DNA of 64,000 bases from the NCBI GenBank assembly GCA_001557505.1, contig LSAX01000003.1, positions 682,001-746,000 on the forward strand. The letters run 5' to 3'. The stretch comes from Reticulascus tulasneorum. Its lineage: Eukaryota; Ascomycota; Sordariomycetes; Glomerellales; Reticulascaceae. The notes beneath the pieces were generated by a model. That model was not told the origin of the DNA. It searched no databases and saw nothing but the letters and a program-made list of their open reading frames with translations. Position numbers and translations under genes: made by a program. Positions 40,901 through 53,703 of this stretch are shown one piece after another (position 1 is the first letter of the stretch; each line of letters opens with the position of its first letter).

Positions 40901-43900
40901 AACGGCTCCCATGCCATCCTATAGCACAACTCCCGGGCAGATAGCTTATCTGCGCCGGTGTCTGCGTCCAGGATGGGGTCGATGACGAGCCCCTCCATGT
41001 GGATCAACTCTGACAGCCCGTCCATGCCAGTCGCGAACATTGTGATCTTAGTCGAACCAGGATTCTCAAAGTTTGGGTTGCCTTCTCCGTAGACACGAAG
41101 TCGGTCACCTGGTGTTCTACACAGGTCGGCAGAGATCGTGAGGCTCTTGAAGAAGCGAGGCATGTAGAGTGCAGGGAGGCGGCCGCGGCCAGCTCCCAAA
41201 ATGACCCAGGCGGCGTGGGTGAACTGATCCAGGAAGGCTGGGTGGACGAATAACCCGGGCTCGTATTCTTTTGGCATAGTCTTACTGGTGTTTGGCACGA
41301 CTATGTCGGCCATGCAGTTTGTGTCACTTGCAGTGCAGTTCTCCATTGACTGGAACTGAGGGCTGTACTTGGCAGTGACTCCCTCGAGCTCCCGGTAGAT
41401 CTCCTTTGGATCGACGACTTCGGTGCATCCAGCTGTGACCTTGGCTTTCCGCTCTTCTAGCGAGGTCCTGTCGTCGGCTGTGGTGTCGTGAACGAGGTTC
41501 TTCTCCGTGCTCTGTTCAACACGAATCAAGCCACGGCAGTGCTCAATCCAATTTCTTCCGCGATTCCAAGAGAAGACTCTAAACTCATCCCAGACTTTGG
41601 AGGACTGCCGTGTGCCCTCTGCATATGCCCTCAGTGTGATGTTGGTTTCCGTATCCACACCTTCTTGGATGGCGAGTGGACGGCTGATGACGACGTCCTT
41701 GAAGACGAATCTGTCAAATGATTGTCCATTGAGGCTGGCCCTCTGAGCAGCCGCCTCCACCGCCATGGCGAGATACCCAGCCATGGGGTATATGATCATC
41801 TCTTGCATCATGTGACCTCTAACCCAAGGCAGCTCATCGGCCCTGATGATATTTCGCCACGTGGGCTCGAGCTCATTAGAATAGTCAGCTAGGACACCGA
41901 CCACATCGTTTCGCGCGAATGGGCGATGAAGATGTGCTTTGCTTATTCGCGATTCCCACCAGTACTTGGCAGAGTGATTCCAGCTGTACTTTGGGATGTC
42001 CTTTAGCACTTTAAGAGGCTTCACAGGAGGAACGGGAAAGTTTATGGCGTCGAAATTCAGCATGGCGCCATGAGTGAATAACGATCCAGCTAGTCTGAGT
42101 GCGCTTTCTACTGCGTCCGTCTTTCGGACGAGAGAAGGGAGGTAAACAGGTTTCTTGGAAAGCCCTGCGATTGGCTTCAGCACTTGTTTTATCGGACCCT
42201 CTAAGGCGGAGTGAGGTCCAATTTCCACTAGCACATCCACGTTATCTTTACCAGCGCTTGGCGTGCACATCTCTGTAAGAGCTGGAGAGAACTGCACTGG
42301 CTGGGTCAAGTTCTGCACCCAGTAGGTCGTTGTAAGCTCCGAGCATTCTACTAGGCTACCTCGCAGTGACGAGTAGAAAGCTACTTTCGACTTTGGTGCG
42401 GGTGTAAGTTCACCGATCGCGTCTCCGTACCAGTCTGCCACTAGCTCCATGTGATGGGAGTGGTAAGCCGTGTCGACGCGAACCCTTCTATTGAACAGTC
42501 GCTTTTGTTCAATCTTCTCCGCAAGCTCGTCAATCGCCTCCGAGTCACCAGAAGCGGTGATGCTGCCGGGGCTGTTGACACAAGCAACCGTGACTTTGCC
42601 AGACTTTAATGTCTTGATCATGGGCCACACATCGTTTGGAGTAGCACCAACAGCGAGCATACCACCTTCCAGTGTAGGGTGGGATGCTTTCAGCTGGAGC
42701 ACGGCCTGGCCACGGTAGTATGCAATGGCGGCACACTCCTCATGAGTCAACACGCCAGCTGCATACGCGGCACCAATCTCGCCGCTGGAATGACCAACGA
42801 CTGCGTTAGGATGAACTCCCCATGAGGACAGCAGATCAACCATTGCCAACTGAATGGCTGTACATCCAGGTTGGCTAAGCTCTGCGTCGGAGAGACGTGA
42901 CGTTTTAACATCCCTATGGAGTTCCTCCATGATACTGAAACTCGCCCCGACCTGGACCAAGCAAGCATCATATCGCTCAAGAGACTGCTTGAAGATCGGA
43001 TATGAGCTGATAAGCTCTCGACCCATGGCATGCCACTGAGCGCCCTGCCCGGTAAAGACGAATCCAATTGTAGGCTCCCTGGTCGACCTCACTGGGTTTG
43101 AGGTCACTGTTGTGAAGGCTGCAGTTAAGCCTGCGCCGTCGTTTCCGTTGACCGCGACTTTATAAGGCAGGAACGATCTCCTCTGTCCCAACGTGTAAGC
43201 TAGATTTCCAAGTAGCTCCCACTGGAACGCTGGCGGACGGCGCTCAAGGTATATTGTGATGTTTTCCATCATCGCTGCAAGAGACTCCTTGCTGTTGGCG
43301 GAGAATACGAAGAGGCGGCGGGGCTCAACATAATCCGAAGTCCAATTTGCGGGAGGAGGAGGGAACTTTGGAGGAGCCGCAAGCACGGCGTGTGCGTTCC
43401 CGCCGCCGAAGCCGAAACTGTTGATGCTGATGTACTTCTTGTTCTTTGGCCAAGGAAGGAGCTTTGCAGGGACTTTGATGCCCCACACGTTGAAGGGAAT
43501 TTTAGGGTTACCCTTGACGAAATCATAGTTGGGCAAAACGTAGCCTCTCTCCAGCATCATGGCGGATTTTATGAGCGAGACGATGCCGCTGGCTCCTTCG
43601 AGATGGCCGATGTTCGTCTTCACTGAACCCACGAAGAGCGGTTTTGCCGGACTTCTGCCCTCTGCAAACATCTTGTGTATTGCCTCCATCTCGAGAGGAT
43701 CGCCAACCTTGGTACCCGTCCCGTGTGCTTCAACGTAGCCGCAGTCAACTGGATTAATTCCGGCATCCGCGTAAACTTTTCTCATCAAGTCCAGCTGCGC
43801 ATCGCCGTTGGGCATGGTGATTCCGTTTGTGCGGCCATCTTGGTTTACACCGGTCCCGACAATGACAGCTCGGATAATGTCGTTGTCTCTCAGGGCCTCT

Positions 43901-45051
43901 GCTAAAGGCTTCAAGAGGACGACTCCAGCACCCTCCCCTCGGCCGAAGCCGTTCGCTCGCGAGTCAAATGCATATGATCTTCCATCTGGGGACAAGAGGC
44001 CCTGAGAAGACATGGAGACGAAGTGATCAGGGAGCAGGTTCAGATGGCTCGACGCTAGAACCACCATTGATGAATCACCTCCCTGCAGGCTTTGCATTGC
44101 AAGATGCAAAGCTGTCAAGCTTGAGGAGCAGGCCGTCTCAACGGTGTGACTAGGACCACGGAAATCAAAATAGTACGAAACTCTGTTCGCAAGGAGCGAT
44201 GGTGCATTGCCTGTGGACTGGAACATAGGGGCCGTATCAAGGTCCCGTAAGTTGTTGAGCTCATAGTCGGTGAAAGATCCGCCAGCATAGACGCCGACAT
44301 TCTTTCCAACGAGTTTGTGCTTAGGAATACCAGCGTTCTCTAGTGCTTCATAAGTGCATTCCAGGATCAGGCGATGCTGGGGATCCATCGAGATGGCCTC
44401 CCGCTCGGTGATGTTGAAGAATGGCGCGTCAAACAGAGCGACATCCTCGGTCAGGAAACATCCACCGATGGGATTGTAGCAGCCTAGCTTGTCGGGGTCG
44501 GGGTGGTGGTAGCCTTCTTTGCTAAATCTCTCCTTCGGCATCTCGCACCAGCCGCTGCGTGCACGACAACAAAGCTGATAGAAGTCTTCCGGATCCGAGA
44601 CGCCACCGGGAAGGCGACAGGCCATTCCCACGATAGCAACAGGGTCGAACTTGGGGCTTTCAGCAGGCTGGTCATGCTCTGCAGACCCAACACCATTGGC
44701 GTGAGAAGCGCCATTGATGCTGGCACTGTTGACACCATTCGCGCCGTTGACACCATTAGCACCGTGGACACCATTCGTGCCGTCGACGCCGTTCGCTCCG
44801 TTCACGCCGTTAGAGCCGACAGCAAGGTCGATACCGTTGGTATACTCATCAGGCAGAGGCTGTCCGGTAGGGGACAACGGACTGTTCATTCCAGATGTAT
44901 ACTCATAGTTGGAGAGAGCGGCTGGTGAAGTTTGCTCAGTGGGAGATATCGGGCTGGTCATCTCAGGTGTACCCGCATTGTTGATTGTCTCCGTGTTGGG
45001 AGCGGATGATCCCGAGTTCGAGTCCTCGGCTAGCAAAGCTGATGGCGACAT
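37975..45051 (-). CDS. Highly reducing type I polyketide synthase (KS-AT-DH-ER-KR-ACP)
   Basis: Three exons, 45051-39265, 39206-38883 and 38829-37975, give 2321 residues; the introns are 58 and 53 nt. KS starts near residue 137 (DPVAIVGMACRLPGG) with Cys308 in VETACSSS. AT has GQGAQWHAMG and Ser755 in GHSSGE. DH has His1080 and an Asp in HPAFLDQ. A non-catalytic structural region follows without a methyltransferase motif. ER is about 1600-1925 with HAAAGGVGQA near 1746. KR has IIIGGTGGIGRS near 1947 and the catalytic Ser, Tyr2093 and Asn2097. ACP has Ser2265 (GLDSL). It lacks a release domain, so release needs a partner enzyme or hydrolysis. It makes a reduced, unmethylated polyketide chain; the product is unknown. 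Two DH residues are unusual (see findings). The first 130 residues are low-complexity Ser/Pro/Asn-Gly. Confidence 0.93.
44728..44817 (-). repeat. 18-nt coding minisatellite in the PKS N terminus
   Basis: Five head-to-tail 18-nt units start at 44728, 44746, 44764, 44782 and 44800. On the coding strand each unit encodes six residues of the form G-(A/S/T)-N-G-V-(N/D/H). The copies differ at a few positions, mostly synonymous or conservative. Asn-Gly-rich linkers precede the KS domain; the repeat lies outside any catalytic domain. Confidence 0.85.
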
Positions 45052-46919
45052 CGTTGAAAGCCGGCGTTAAGGTGGGTGAAGCAACTGGAGTTCACATCCG
45101 GTGCAGCGTCCAATCGCTATACAGGGGTCCCAATTACCTCAGCTTGAACACAGCTTAGAGGCTTGGTACGACATGTGAAGCTCCCGAGTAAGACGACGAC
45201 GGGGGTGGAATGACGCGATGCGGCGAGGGTCAGGTTGACCGGTGGCCGAAACGACCACCTTGTATTAAAGGAAAGCGGGTTGGCCGGGTCGCTCCCACTT
45301 CCCTCCGAGCACTTCCATCCTGGATATACATCCATCGCTTTGCTCGAGACGGCAGTTGACTCGGATGGTGTTTGCGGCTAGAAATCTCTTGGCGAAAGGC
45401 GCAAACGTAACGCTCCTACTGTATATGTATTGCAATTGTAAAACTGACAGGTGAAACTCATTTAGGTCATATCTGGTCGATCGTCAAATGGAGGTATTCT
45501 GATAACTACCGGGCACGTGTTGGAGATTAACCAAAATACCCTTCCTATCAAATTTGTTTGAAAGGTATATCAGCCAGCACCTATCAATATTGCATAAACC
45601 ATAAGGTACGATCGCTTCTTAAATATCCGGCTTGGTTCCAGACGGTGGCCGACGGCGACCTGCAGACGTAATTCCCATAACCTGTAAAACTCAATGCTAT
45701 CTATTTTGCCGCTTCTTGCATGCGTTGCAAAAGAACACATGTCTCGACCTCCCACATAGTCGGTGGTCTACCGAGGTCTCGAATCAATTTGACGCCCGAT
45801 AATTAGCCAGAGTCGCGATCGCTTCCGTATCTTTGCGAATGGGCCCAGGCCCTAGATTAGCAATTTAAATAATCCCCGGTACTACTAGAGCTTGATATGG
45901 GAACTGCTACCAACCAAAACCCTGTTGCTTAAAGTAGCGAGACGAACCAAGGCTTTCAATCGCAGGCGAGTCTATGTGGCAAAATCCCGTTATGTTTAAG
46001 CCAGCACTCCGACGAGCTGATGGCCATTACAGTGACGGAAACCAATCTCCGCGACGATTAATGGGAGATATCCTTCTACCGGCACGTGGTGCGTGTGAAG
46101 TGGGATGGATAATGTCTCTCGGTGTATCAAGGTCTCGCTTACTGTTGCCAGTGTTTCTTGCCAATGGGAATAGGGATACGGTCGTTCAAGCGAGACGCAG
46201 CCGAACCCACGCGGCTATCCTGTCTTTTGTCCTGCGATGAATCCTACCCAGTGAGGCTCTTCACATCCCCAGCGGCAGTCATACCCGCTCATCCTAGGCG
46301 TGGATCCTAAATCTTGCTGTTGTGGGTAAGCTGAGATCAACTTCCGTATGATACTAGACATACTTCACGGCAATTGAATGTTCATGATGGGCCTGAATGT
46401 TGACACGTAACAATCGGTGCCGTTGATTGACTCAAGCCCGAACGATAAATCTGCGACATAGGCATTACGTGTTGGAAACTTCTATGCCATGATTCGAATG
46501 CTATATGTGCTCCCCAGGTACCTGACTATTGAGCGTCAGTGGAAACCCGAAGATAAAGAACCGAGCCATTTCTTACTGCGTCTTATCTGATCAAGCCCGC
46601 TCGGATCAATTCCGTGCAGATGTGCCTGATCACCCGGCTGCGTTTCAATATGCGGGTGCACGATATGCGGGGGAACTAAGATAGCGGAGCCGCGACTCCG
46701 GAATCTGGGGATAGAGCATGCTTTGAGAGCGGCAGCCGTTGTAGTTGATTAAGTTTAATACAATGAGTGGGGAAGAGATAAGAGTGTTCTGATATCAACT
46801 GATAACAGATATGCTCTCTTTAAGGCCTCCAGTCACCCCAGTCAGCCGGCTACTTCTTCTTGTGCCTGCTCCAGCCTTTGGACCAGAGGCTCGCCGGCTA
46901 TTTATCGACCACCTGCAGC
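45052..46919. other. Intergenic upstream of PKS and SDR
   Basis: A 1.87-kb gap between divergent genes (PKS leftward, SDR rightward), which must hold both promoters. The frames are short and motif-free. No regulatory site was identified with confidence. Confidence 0.5.
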
Positions 46920-48026
46920 ATGGCCACCCAAGAAGACACAAGCTCGCCAGACGAGATAATACAGAATTTCGGTCCATTTGACACTGGGCCCTATGACCCC
47001 GCAGGGATCGTGGGGAAGACGATACTCATAACTGGTGGTGCATCAGGGCTAGGGGCTGCTTTTGCAAGGGAATGGGCGAAGCATGGCGCCAACATAATTA
47101 TCGGGGATGTCGATACTAAGGCGGGTGAGCAGCTCATAGCCCAGCTACGGACAGAGACCGGGTCTCAGCACCATCATTTCCAACAGTGTGATGTCACGGA
47201 CTGGCAAAGCCAAGTCCATCTTTTCCAGACAGCAGCTCAACTGAGTCCAACAGGAGGTATCGACGCCGTTGTTCCAAACGCCGGAATCGCAGACGAAGGT
47301 GGCGCGCCTAGCACAGGGTTCGAGAACCCACGTGATTTGGATTGCGCATACCCGCCAGCGCCTAGGTTGAAGATAATAGACGTGAACCTCACAGGCGTCA
47401 TGTATACTGTCCACCTCGCACTCTTTTGGCTTTCTCGAAACCCTACTGTCTCAAAGACCCCGAGCGACCATTCAAGCGGCGACCAAAGGGACCGTCATAT
47501 CCTCCTGATAGGGTCGATAGCTGGAATCGTACCGCTCATGGGAGCAGCGCAGTATACAGCGTCTAAACACGCCATCACAGGGTTGTTCAGAAGCCTGCGC
47601 GGGACTGCCTTCCATAAGGGCATCCGCGTCAACATGCTCTGCCCCTATTTCGTAGATACACCCATTCTAGCCAGTGTGGTGATGCTCTTCCTCGCTGGCG
47701 GCGGCCTAGGTGAGGTATCGGACGTCGTTGATGCAGGCACGCGTTTCATGGCGGACCGGAACATCTTCGGACGTGCTGTGGTCATAGGGCCTAAGCTGAT
47801 GGTCGAGGACGGAGAGGATGGCGAGACAAAGCTGGTCGAGATATCGAATGGAGCGGATGGTGGCAAGAGCATTTGGGAATGCTATGCTCACGATTATAAC
47901 TCCGTAGAGGGAATGTTCTATAGATATACTCGTTTGTTGATTGGCTTTGCGAAGATGAGGGGCTGGTCCGGTTGGGCGAAGGATGTGCTATGGACAATGT
48001 TCGTGAGGAAGTCGGGGAAGAAGTGA
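46920..48026 (+). CDS. Short-chain dehydrogenase/reductase (classical SDR)
   Basis: An intronless gene of 368 residues, ATG at 46920 (MATQEDTSSPDE). The cofactor loop is TGGASGLGAAFA near residue 38, followed by an acidic residue at the end of beta 2 (IIIGDVDTK), which suggests NAD(H) preference. NAG is present (VVPNAGIAD). The catalytic Ser lies in LLIGSIAG and the Tyr/Lys pair in QYTASKHA. The C-terminal extension of about 120 residues is longer than in the shortest SDRs. The family resembles 15-hydroxyprostaglandin dehydrogenase-like fungal SDRs; the substrate is unknown. It lies divergent to the HR-PKS across 1.87 kb and could tailor its product, but this is not shown. Confidence 0.88.
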   Translation: MATQEDTSSPDEIIQNFGPFDTGPYDPAGIVGKTILITGGASGLGAAFAREWAKHGANIIIGDVDTKAGEQLIAQLRTETGSQHHHFQQCDVTDWQSQVHLFQTAAQLSPTGGIDAVVPNAGIADEGGAPSTGFENPRDLDCAYPPAPRLKIIDVNLTGVMYTVHLALFWLSRNPTVSKTPSDHSSGDQRDRHILLIGSIAGIVPLMGAAQYTASKHAITGLFRSLRGTAFHKGIRVNMLCPYFVDTPILASVVMLFLAGGGLGEVSDVVDAGTRFMADRNIFGRAVVIGPKLMVEDGEDGETKLVEISNGADGGKSIWECYAHDYNSVEGMFYRYTRLLIGFAKMRGWSGWAKDVLWTMFVRKSGKK

Positions 48027-49305
48027 GGATATCCATGTACGATGGAGTTCTATTTAGCAAGACCAAACAGCTGATATGTGGTAAAGAGTTCAGATTTGAG
48101 CAGTAAATTGATTCACATTTACTACTTGGCTAGAATCGTCATTCTCGTCGTACCGGACGGGACGGTCAACTCCATACCCAAGCGACGGAAGCTATGCTTC
48201 AATCCCGAACACACCATTAGGATTAATTCTTGAGGAAGACACAATCCGCAAGGTAAACATCACTTGAGTCTCCTTAATCTCCGACAAACCATTGCAGTTG
48301 ATTATGTCGATTGTGGAGTCTGCCGAAGTGCTGCCGTTCGCATAACAGGAGTGGAAGTGGCGTGAGCTCTTTTCAATATTCCTGAAACCTCCCAAATATG
48401 GATTTACGTCGAATCTTGTATTTCATCGAGTGATTCCGCCTCTGCAAGATCGTATAACGACTTTCGACGCTTGGCGCCCATTCAGTCTTAGATAGCGAAA
48501 AGATGCGTGACACAGAGCAGTTTTATTTTCCAGCGCCGTTGCAAGCAAAGAGGCAGCACTCCGCATTGCCCAACCTTCCTCGAGGCCATCAATTCTATAC
48601 CTTAGTTTCTTTTTATACGAGGAGGTTCTTCAAATAGCTGTTGACGAATGCCACCTAGTTGATCAGGGTGAGCTTGGCAATACTGTGGGTGCTCAATCGG
48701 CTGAGCTGTGTAAGCTAGACGCGCGAGCATGTTGTCTTGGTCTGTGCATTGCGGCTATCGGGGTTGATAGCCCACTCTCGGCCTTCAGGCACGCTCTTCG
48801 AGCACACGCAGTGCATTAGGAACAGGAGGAATGGCATGAAAGCTGACAGCCGGACATCGGCCTGAACACCTTGAGCACGGAACACTGATCAGACAAGTGA
48901 CACTAGGCTGCGAACAGAGCTGGCAGCGTGCCACGAGAGATGGCACGCTAAGAGCAATGGGGCTCGGTGGCGTTGATCACGTTACCACGTCCTCAAGGCC
49001 GAATTGCTTTTCCGTGCCCCGCTATCGATCGCGAAGCTATCGTTGTGACCATTGATCGCTCGACTGAACAACACACCGTCCCCAACTGTTGTCAGACGGA
49101 GGCGAAATCAGAATCATTATGGAACTACACCTCAACACTCCAAAAGATTATTTAACAACTGCCACCCGAGAGCGTATTGTTGTCGAACGCAGGGACTGAG
49201 GTAAAGCAGCACAATTTGTCAACCCAAGTTCTGGCTTGAACAGTGAGGACGTCCCCGTAAGTTGTCAAAGTCAAGGTACATAAGGCGTTGCTCCTTTTCG
49301 TTATC
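48027..49305. other. Intergenic, no gene supported
   Basis: There are no coding frames with recognisable motifs. The sequence just before 49306 is the promoter of the second HET gene. Confidence 0.5.
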
Positions 49306-51417
49306 ATGGCCACCTCTTCCGGAGTACCAGGCGCCCTGGCCAGCCGTGTCGGTAATGGAAATGCGGCACCATCAGGCAGCACAGGAAGCCTCAACGGCGT
49401 TAAAGCAAGGGTCAAAGCTCTAGAACAAAAGATTAACCTCACCAACGAAGTCGACCTTAACAGAACCAAACTTAGCGGGCACCCAATCTACCAAGATCTC
49501 AAGATAAGCCCAGGAGAATTTCGTCTCCTCCACGTCAAATCAAAAGACTACTCGAGCCGTTGTTCACTATCCCCAATACTTTATGAGAACGATCCTCCAA
49601 TCCACTGTGAACTCTTCACGTCTAGTCTTGATAAATCTCCTCCCTACCAAGCCCTTTCTTACACCTGGGGCTCTGCCACTACCATCACCTTACCATCCCT
49701 CCTCGTAAACTCCCGCTATTTCCTCATCCGACCAAACCTACACGCCGCCCTCATCCACCTGCGCCATCAAACAGAAGACCTAACACTGTGGGTCGATGCC
49801 GTTTGCATCGACCAGTCCTCTCTGTCTGAACGCGCCGAGCAAGTCTCTCAAATGCAGCATATCTACGCTCGCGCTATCAAAACAGTGTGCTGGCTGGGTC
49901 CTGCTGCTGACGGCTCTGATACCGTGATGAAGGAAATGAGAAGGATCGCGAAATATGTCGAAGAGAAAGAATTGTTTCCGAAGTTTTTTGATCTCGTGTA
50001 TCAAAATAACTGTAATAACATTCTTGAAGCTGATCGAGTGGGAAAGGAAGTAACAGAGGAACTCGATCCTATTGTGCATCGCGCAAGAAAAGAAAGGCTT
50101 CCATATAGACAGTTTTGCAGACTGCTGGACAGGGATTACTGGAGTAGGGTTTGGATAGTGCAGGAGTTTGCTGTGTCAAAGGAGATTGAGATTGTGTGCG
50201 GTAGGGAGAGGATGTCGTATCAGGAGCTGCATGGTTTGGTATTTGTGCTGAGTTGGCTTGAGATACATCTTCCGTCTCTCCTATTCTGCGAGTTTCCAGA
50301 GCAAGAAAGCCAGTGCACACCCGAGCAGAAGGAGACAATGCAGTACTTCGAGGAGATCACAAATGAGAAGCGGAACGGGAATGCCAACGTGCTGTGTGGG
50401 GTTAGAAGGGACTGGCAGCTCCAGCAGACACCCACGCCGAAGCAGCATCTTGCTACTTTTTATGAGGTGAATACGTTTTTTGCAACGGATCCGCGCGACT
50501 TTGTATTTGCGCTACTCGGTTTCTTTCAGCATATCGAGAATTTGCATATTCCTATTGACTATCATGCGCCGGCGACGACGATTTTCACGGTTGCAGCAAG
50601 GGAGATTATTCTGAAGGCTGGTGATGTCGATCTGCTTTGTCTAGTGCATTTCCCCAAGAGCAAGCAGAATGTGGGTTTACCATCGTGGGTGCCCGATTGG
50701 TGTATGACACGGTCGGGGCCGAGGGGCAACACACTACCCTGGAATACGACTTTTCGAGCTTGTAGCTCAAAGCCTTTCCAGTATTGCGGGTCCTATGACT
50801 GGCATAATCCAACCCAGCTTCCGTTGGAAGGTTATTATGTGGATTCCGTGGAGGCAATCCGCGATGTGTGGGGGGAATAGGAAACCCCATTGCCGGCGTT
50901 GGAGACGTATTTAACTCAAGTAAAGGACCTTTGTCGGCTGTCAGACAGCAAGGTTACTGAAATGAACGACAATATTTACGCTAACTCTCTGGAGCGCGAG
51001 CTGGCTCATGCCCGAATCCCGACTGGAGATTCAGAATTAGGTGAGTCGGGGTTGCGGCGTAGAGCATCGGACAATTGCTTGGAGGTGTATCGCATGGTAA
51101 TAGATAATATTGCTCGCGGTGAATTGCCACACCCGGCTAACTACGAACCGTTTGCCTACCAGAGCATGGCAAAAAACAATCATGGCCGGAGGCCATTCAT
51201 TACGGACAAAGGATACGTCGGGCTTGGCCCCAGAAATCTTGAAGTAGGGGATGTGGTTGTTATCTTCGGAGGAGGATCAATCCCATATCTTGTTAGAAGG
51301 CTTGGACCCAGGGAAGTGAACAGATGCAACTTTGTAGGGGAAGCATACGTACATGGACTCATGGATGGCCAGTTCCTGGATGAGACCTCAAGACCTGAGA
51401 CTTTTATTCTAGAATAG
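49306..51417 (+). pseudogene. HET-domain gene interrupted by an in-frame TAG
   Basis: ATG at 49306 opens 524 codons that end in TAG at 50878-50880. The same frame is then open for a further 178 codons to the TAG at 51415-51417. The first part has HET signatures: PPYQALSYTWGS, LWVDAVCIDQ followed by SERAEQVSQM, VWIVQEFA, ATDPRDFVFALLGF and PSWVPDWCM. The second part has the usual C-terminal block of the same family (GYVGLGPRNLEVGDVVVIFGG to VHGLMDG). Both parts clearly belong to one ancestral gene of about 700 codons, so the middle stop is either a nonsense mutation or lies in an intron I cannot define. The truncated product would keep the whole HET domain. The role would be allorecognition-type signalling if expressed. 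Confidence 0.75.
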
Positions 51418-53703
51418 ATACTCAAGGTAGAAGGACATTTTTTACCTACTGATTCTGCATTCGTTCAGACTATCTACATTTACGGATTGGTTGAGCCATC
51501 GCGTATATAACGCTGAATGCGTGTTACAGTATGATTTTCTTGCTCGGCTTAAACACAATCTTTAGTCCGTCACACACTCTAGTGAAATAGATTAATATTC
51601 AGACTAGTGGAGGGTCCTCGGCTCCCAAGCTGGATTGGAACCTGGAGTAGAGAGTAGAGTACGAGAAAACCTGAAGGCAGGTGATGAAGCTTAGTGTTGA
51701 GTGGGTTGTGTTCTGTAGTGGCATTGCTATCACCCCAGAAAATGATTGTAGGTGAAAAGCTACTCATAGACTCGATCCTCTCAGCTACAGGCAGCGCTAT
51801 CACAAATACAAACAAAGCAAATCCGGCCTACTCCCGAGTATCGGTGGAGGAAACACAGCCAGGGTCGATGCTCTGCTTGCAGAACCAAAAGATGAATATG
51901 AAGAGAGTGGTCTGCATTGAATACAATTTCCCTTGTAGTAGTGTGAGCAACCTTTTGATATTTCTGACCTAAATTACTAGTTAATAATTTTTTAAACTAG
52001 AAAAGTCTGAATTTTAGGTGATCTCCAACGACCTCTACTCTGTCGATTACTAGACTGTTAAGACCTGAGATGAGATGCAAACCAAGTCATTCCACGGTTG
52101 CCGGATATCAGAACCAAGACCAGGAGGCAGTTGGCTGTAAGCTATCAGAGCTAGGCCGTGGGGCTAGTTGTGAAGCTCGCCTCGAACTTGCTCCTTGGAA
52201 ATGAAGACATTACAACGGTATTCGTCTCAACTTTCCGAAAAACCCCCCAAAAAGGTTAGATCAATGACGGAGAGCCTTGAGCTGCAGGATGAGCCAATGA
52301 CGTATATTGTTGGGTATTTTGAAGAGGCAGAGCAACGGCCACAAAAGTGAAGCCGAATTCAGAGCCACCCAACGTTAACCGACATCGGGACGATTATTGT
52401 CCGCAGTCGAAACCGCAGACCCAATCATCACGCCGAAGTCCTCTTTCGTTAACGTTCCCCTCGGACTTCCGTCATTCCGTCTTTCCCAACTTACAGCCGA
52501 CGGCTTCATGAGCACTTTTTCGTCGGTGATGTGGTATTGGACCGACAGTGCAATCCGTGCGCCAAGGTCGCACTTTGTGATACCAGAGCGTCAACTAGAT
52601 AGTTGACATCGTCTAGCGCAAGACTTGGTTATATCCCGTATGGAGCTTTGAGCTTTCTTCCGCAGATTTGCACCAACTTCACCTACTAACGGCCGTCCCG
52701 CTTCGGAGTACCGGCCCCTCAAGCAACATCAGGGTCAACCAGTCGACGTTGGGCCAGCAGCGAATTACGCCGTCACATCAATGCGAAAGCGGCACGGAGA
52801 CTCTGCCCACAAACCCTTCGGTCAAGGCAGGGACGATGGTAGTAGACCGGGCCAAGTTTTGTTCAGTTCTCGCTACAGGCGCCTCAATCGTCACGCCATT
52901 TCGGCCCGCAGATAGGATGATCATCTCCCGATTCACCCTCACCGGCCCCATCTGATGAACTCGTAATGCGACGCTTCTCACAAATCAAGGCCTCAAGTTG
53001 CATACTCCTGGTTCTTCTGTCCAAACTATTCCGTAACTGGCCATGTCACGACCTATGTCAAGCATGCTTAGTGTGCATGTCATCGGCTTGAACCAGGGCA
53101 ATCCCCTACTTTTAAGAGACCCCATCTTTTCACTTGGAGGGGCATCCAGGTTATTTTAGGCTTCTAATTAAATTGCATGCAGACCTGGGCATTGTGTGGT
53201 TGGCTGCATCCCTAAATGACGGGACGCCTGTCTCCCAATGCAGCCAACATGCCGTCTATGCTTCCTCGCTTTCCCGTGTCAAGTGCATCTTGATGTCAAT
53301 GGCAGCCTCCTAGAACTGTGTCCCTCTTTCGGATTAAATCCCAATTGCATCGCCAACTGCGAACCAGCGGCCCGTGAGCTTCAGCGCAACATCGGCTGCC
53401 GGGACAATGTCAATCTTGCGGTTTCATGCATCTAGAGCGCCTTTTTCCAAGCTCTGGGTGCCATCGCATCATGCAATCTAAATCTTCCTAAGCATTTGGA
53501 TAATGTTTTGCGACTTCGGCCGGATGGGCACCATTGCCCAGCCAATTCAATCATTGGAAGACGACCTTCTTAAGCCGGCGTCCTGCTACCACCTGGTTGT
53601 GAAAGACGCACGTAGAATTGGCCCCTTACGAAACCTACGCGCTCCTCCTGCCACCACTTAGGTTTTGCACAGTTCTTCAGACTAGCCATATGTGGTTGCG
53701 GTG
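51418..53703. other. Intergenic, 2.3 kb, no gene supported
   Basis: Several short frames (up to about 95 codons) show no motifs or consistent coding signal. Local AT-rich stretches lie near 51970-52020. No RNA gene or repeat was recognised. Confidence 0.45.
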
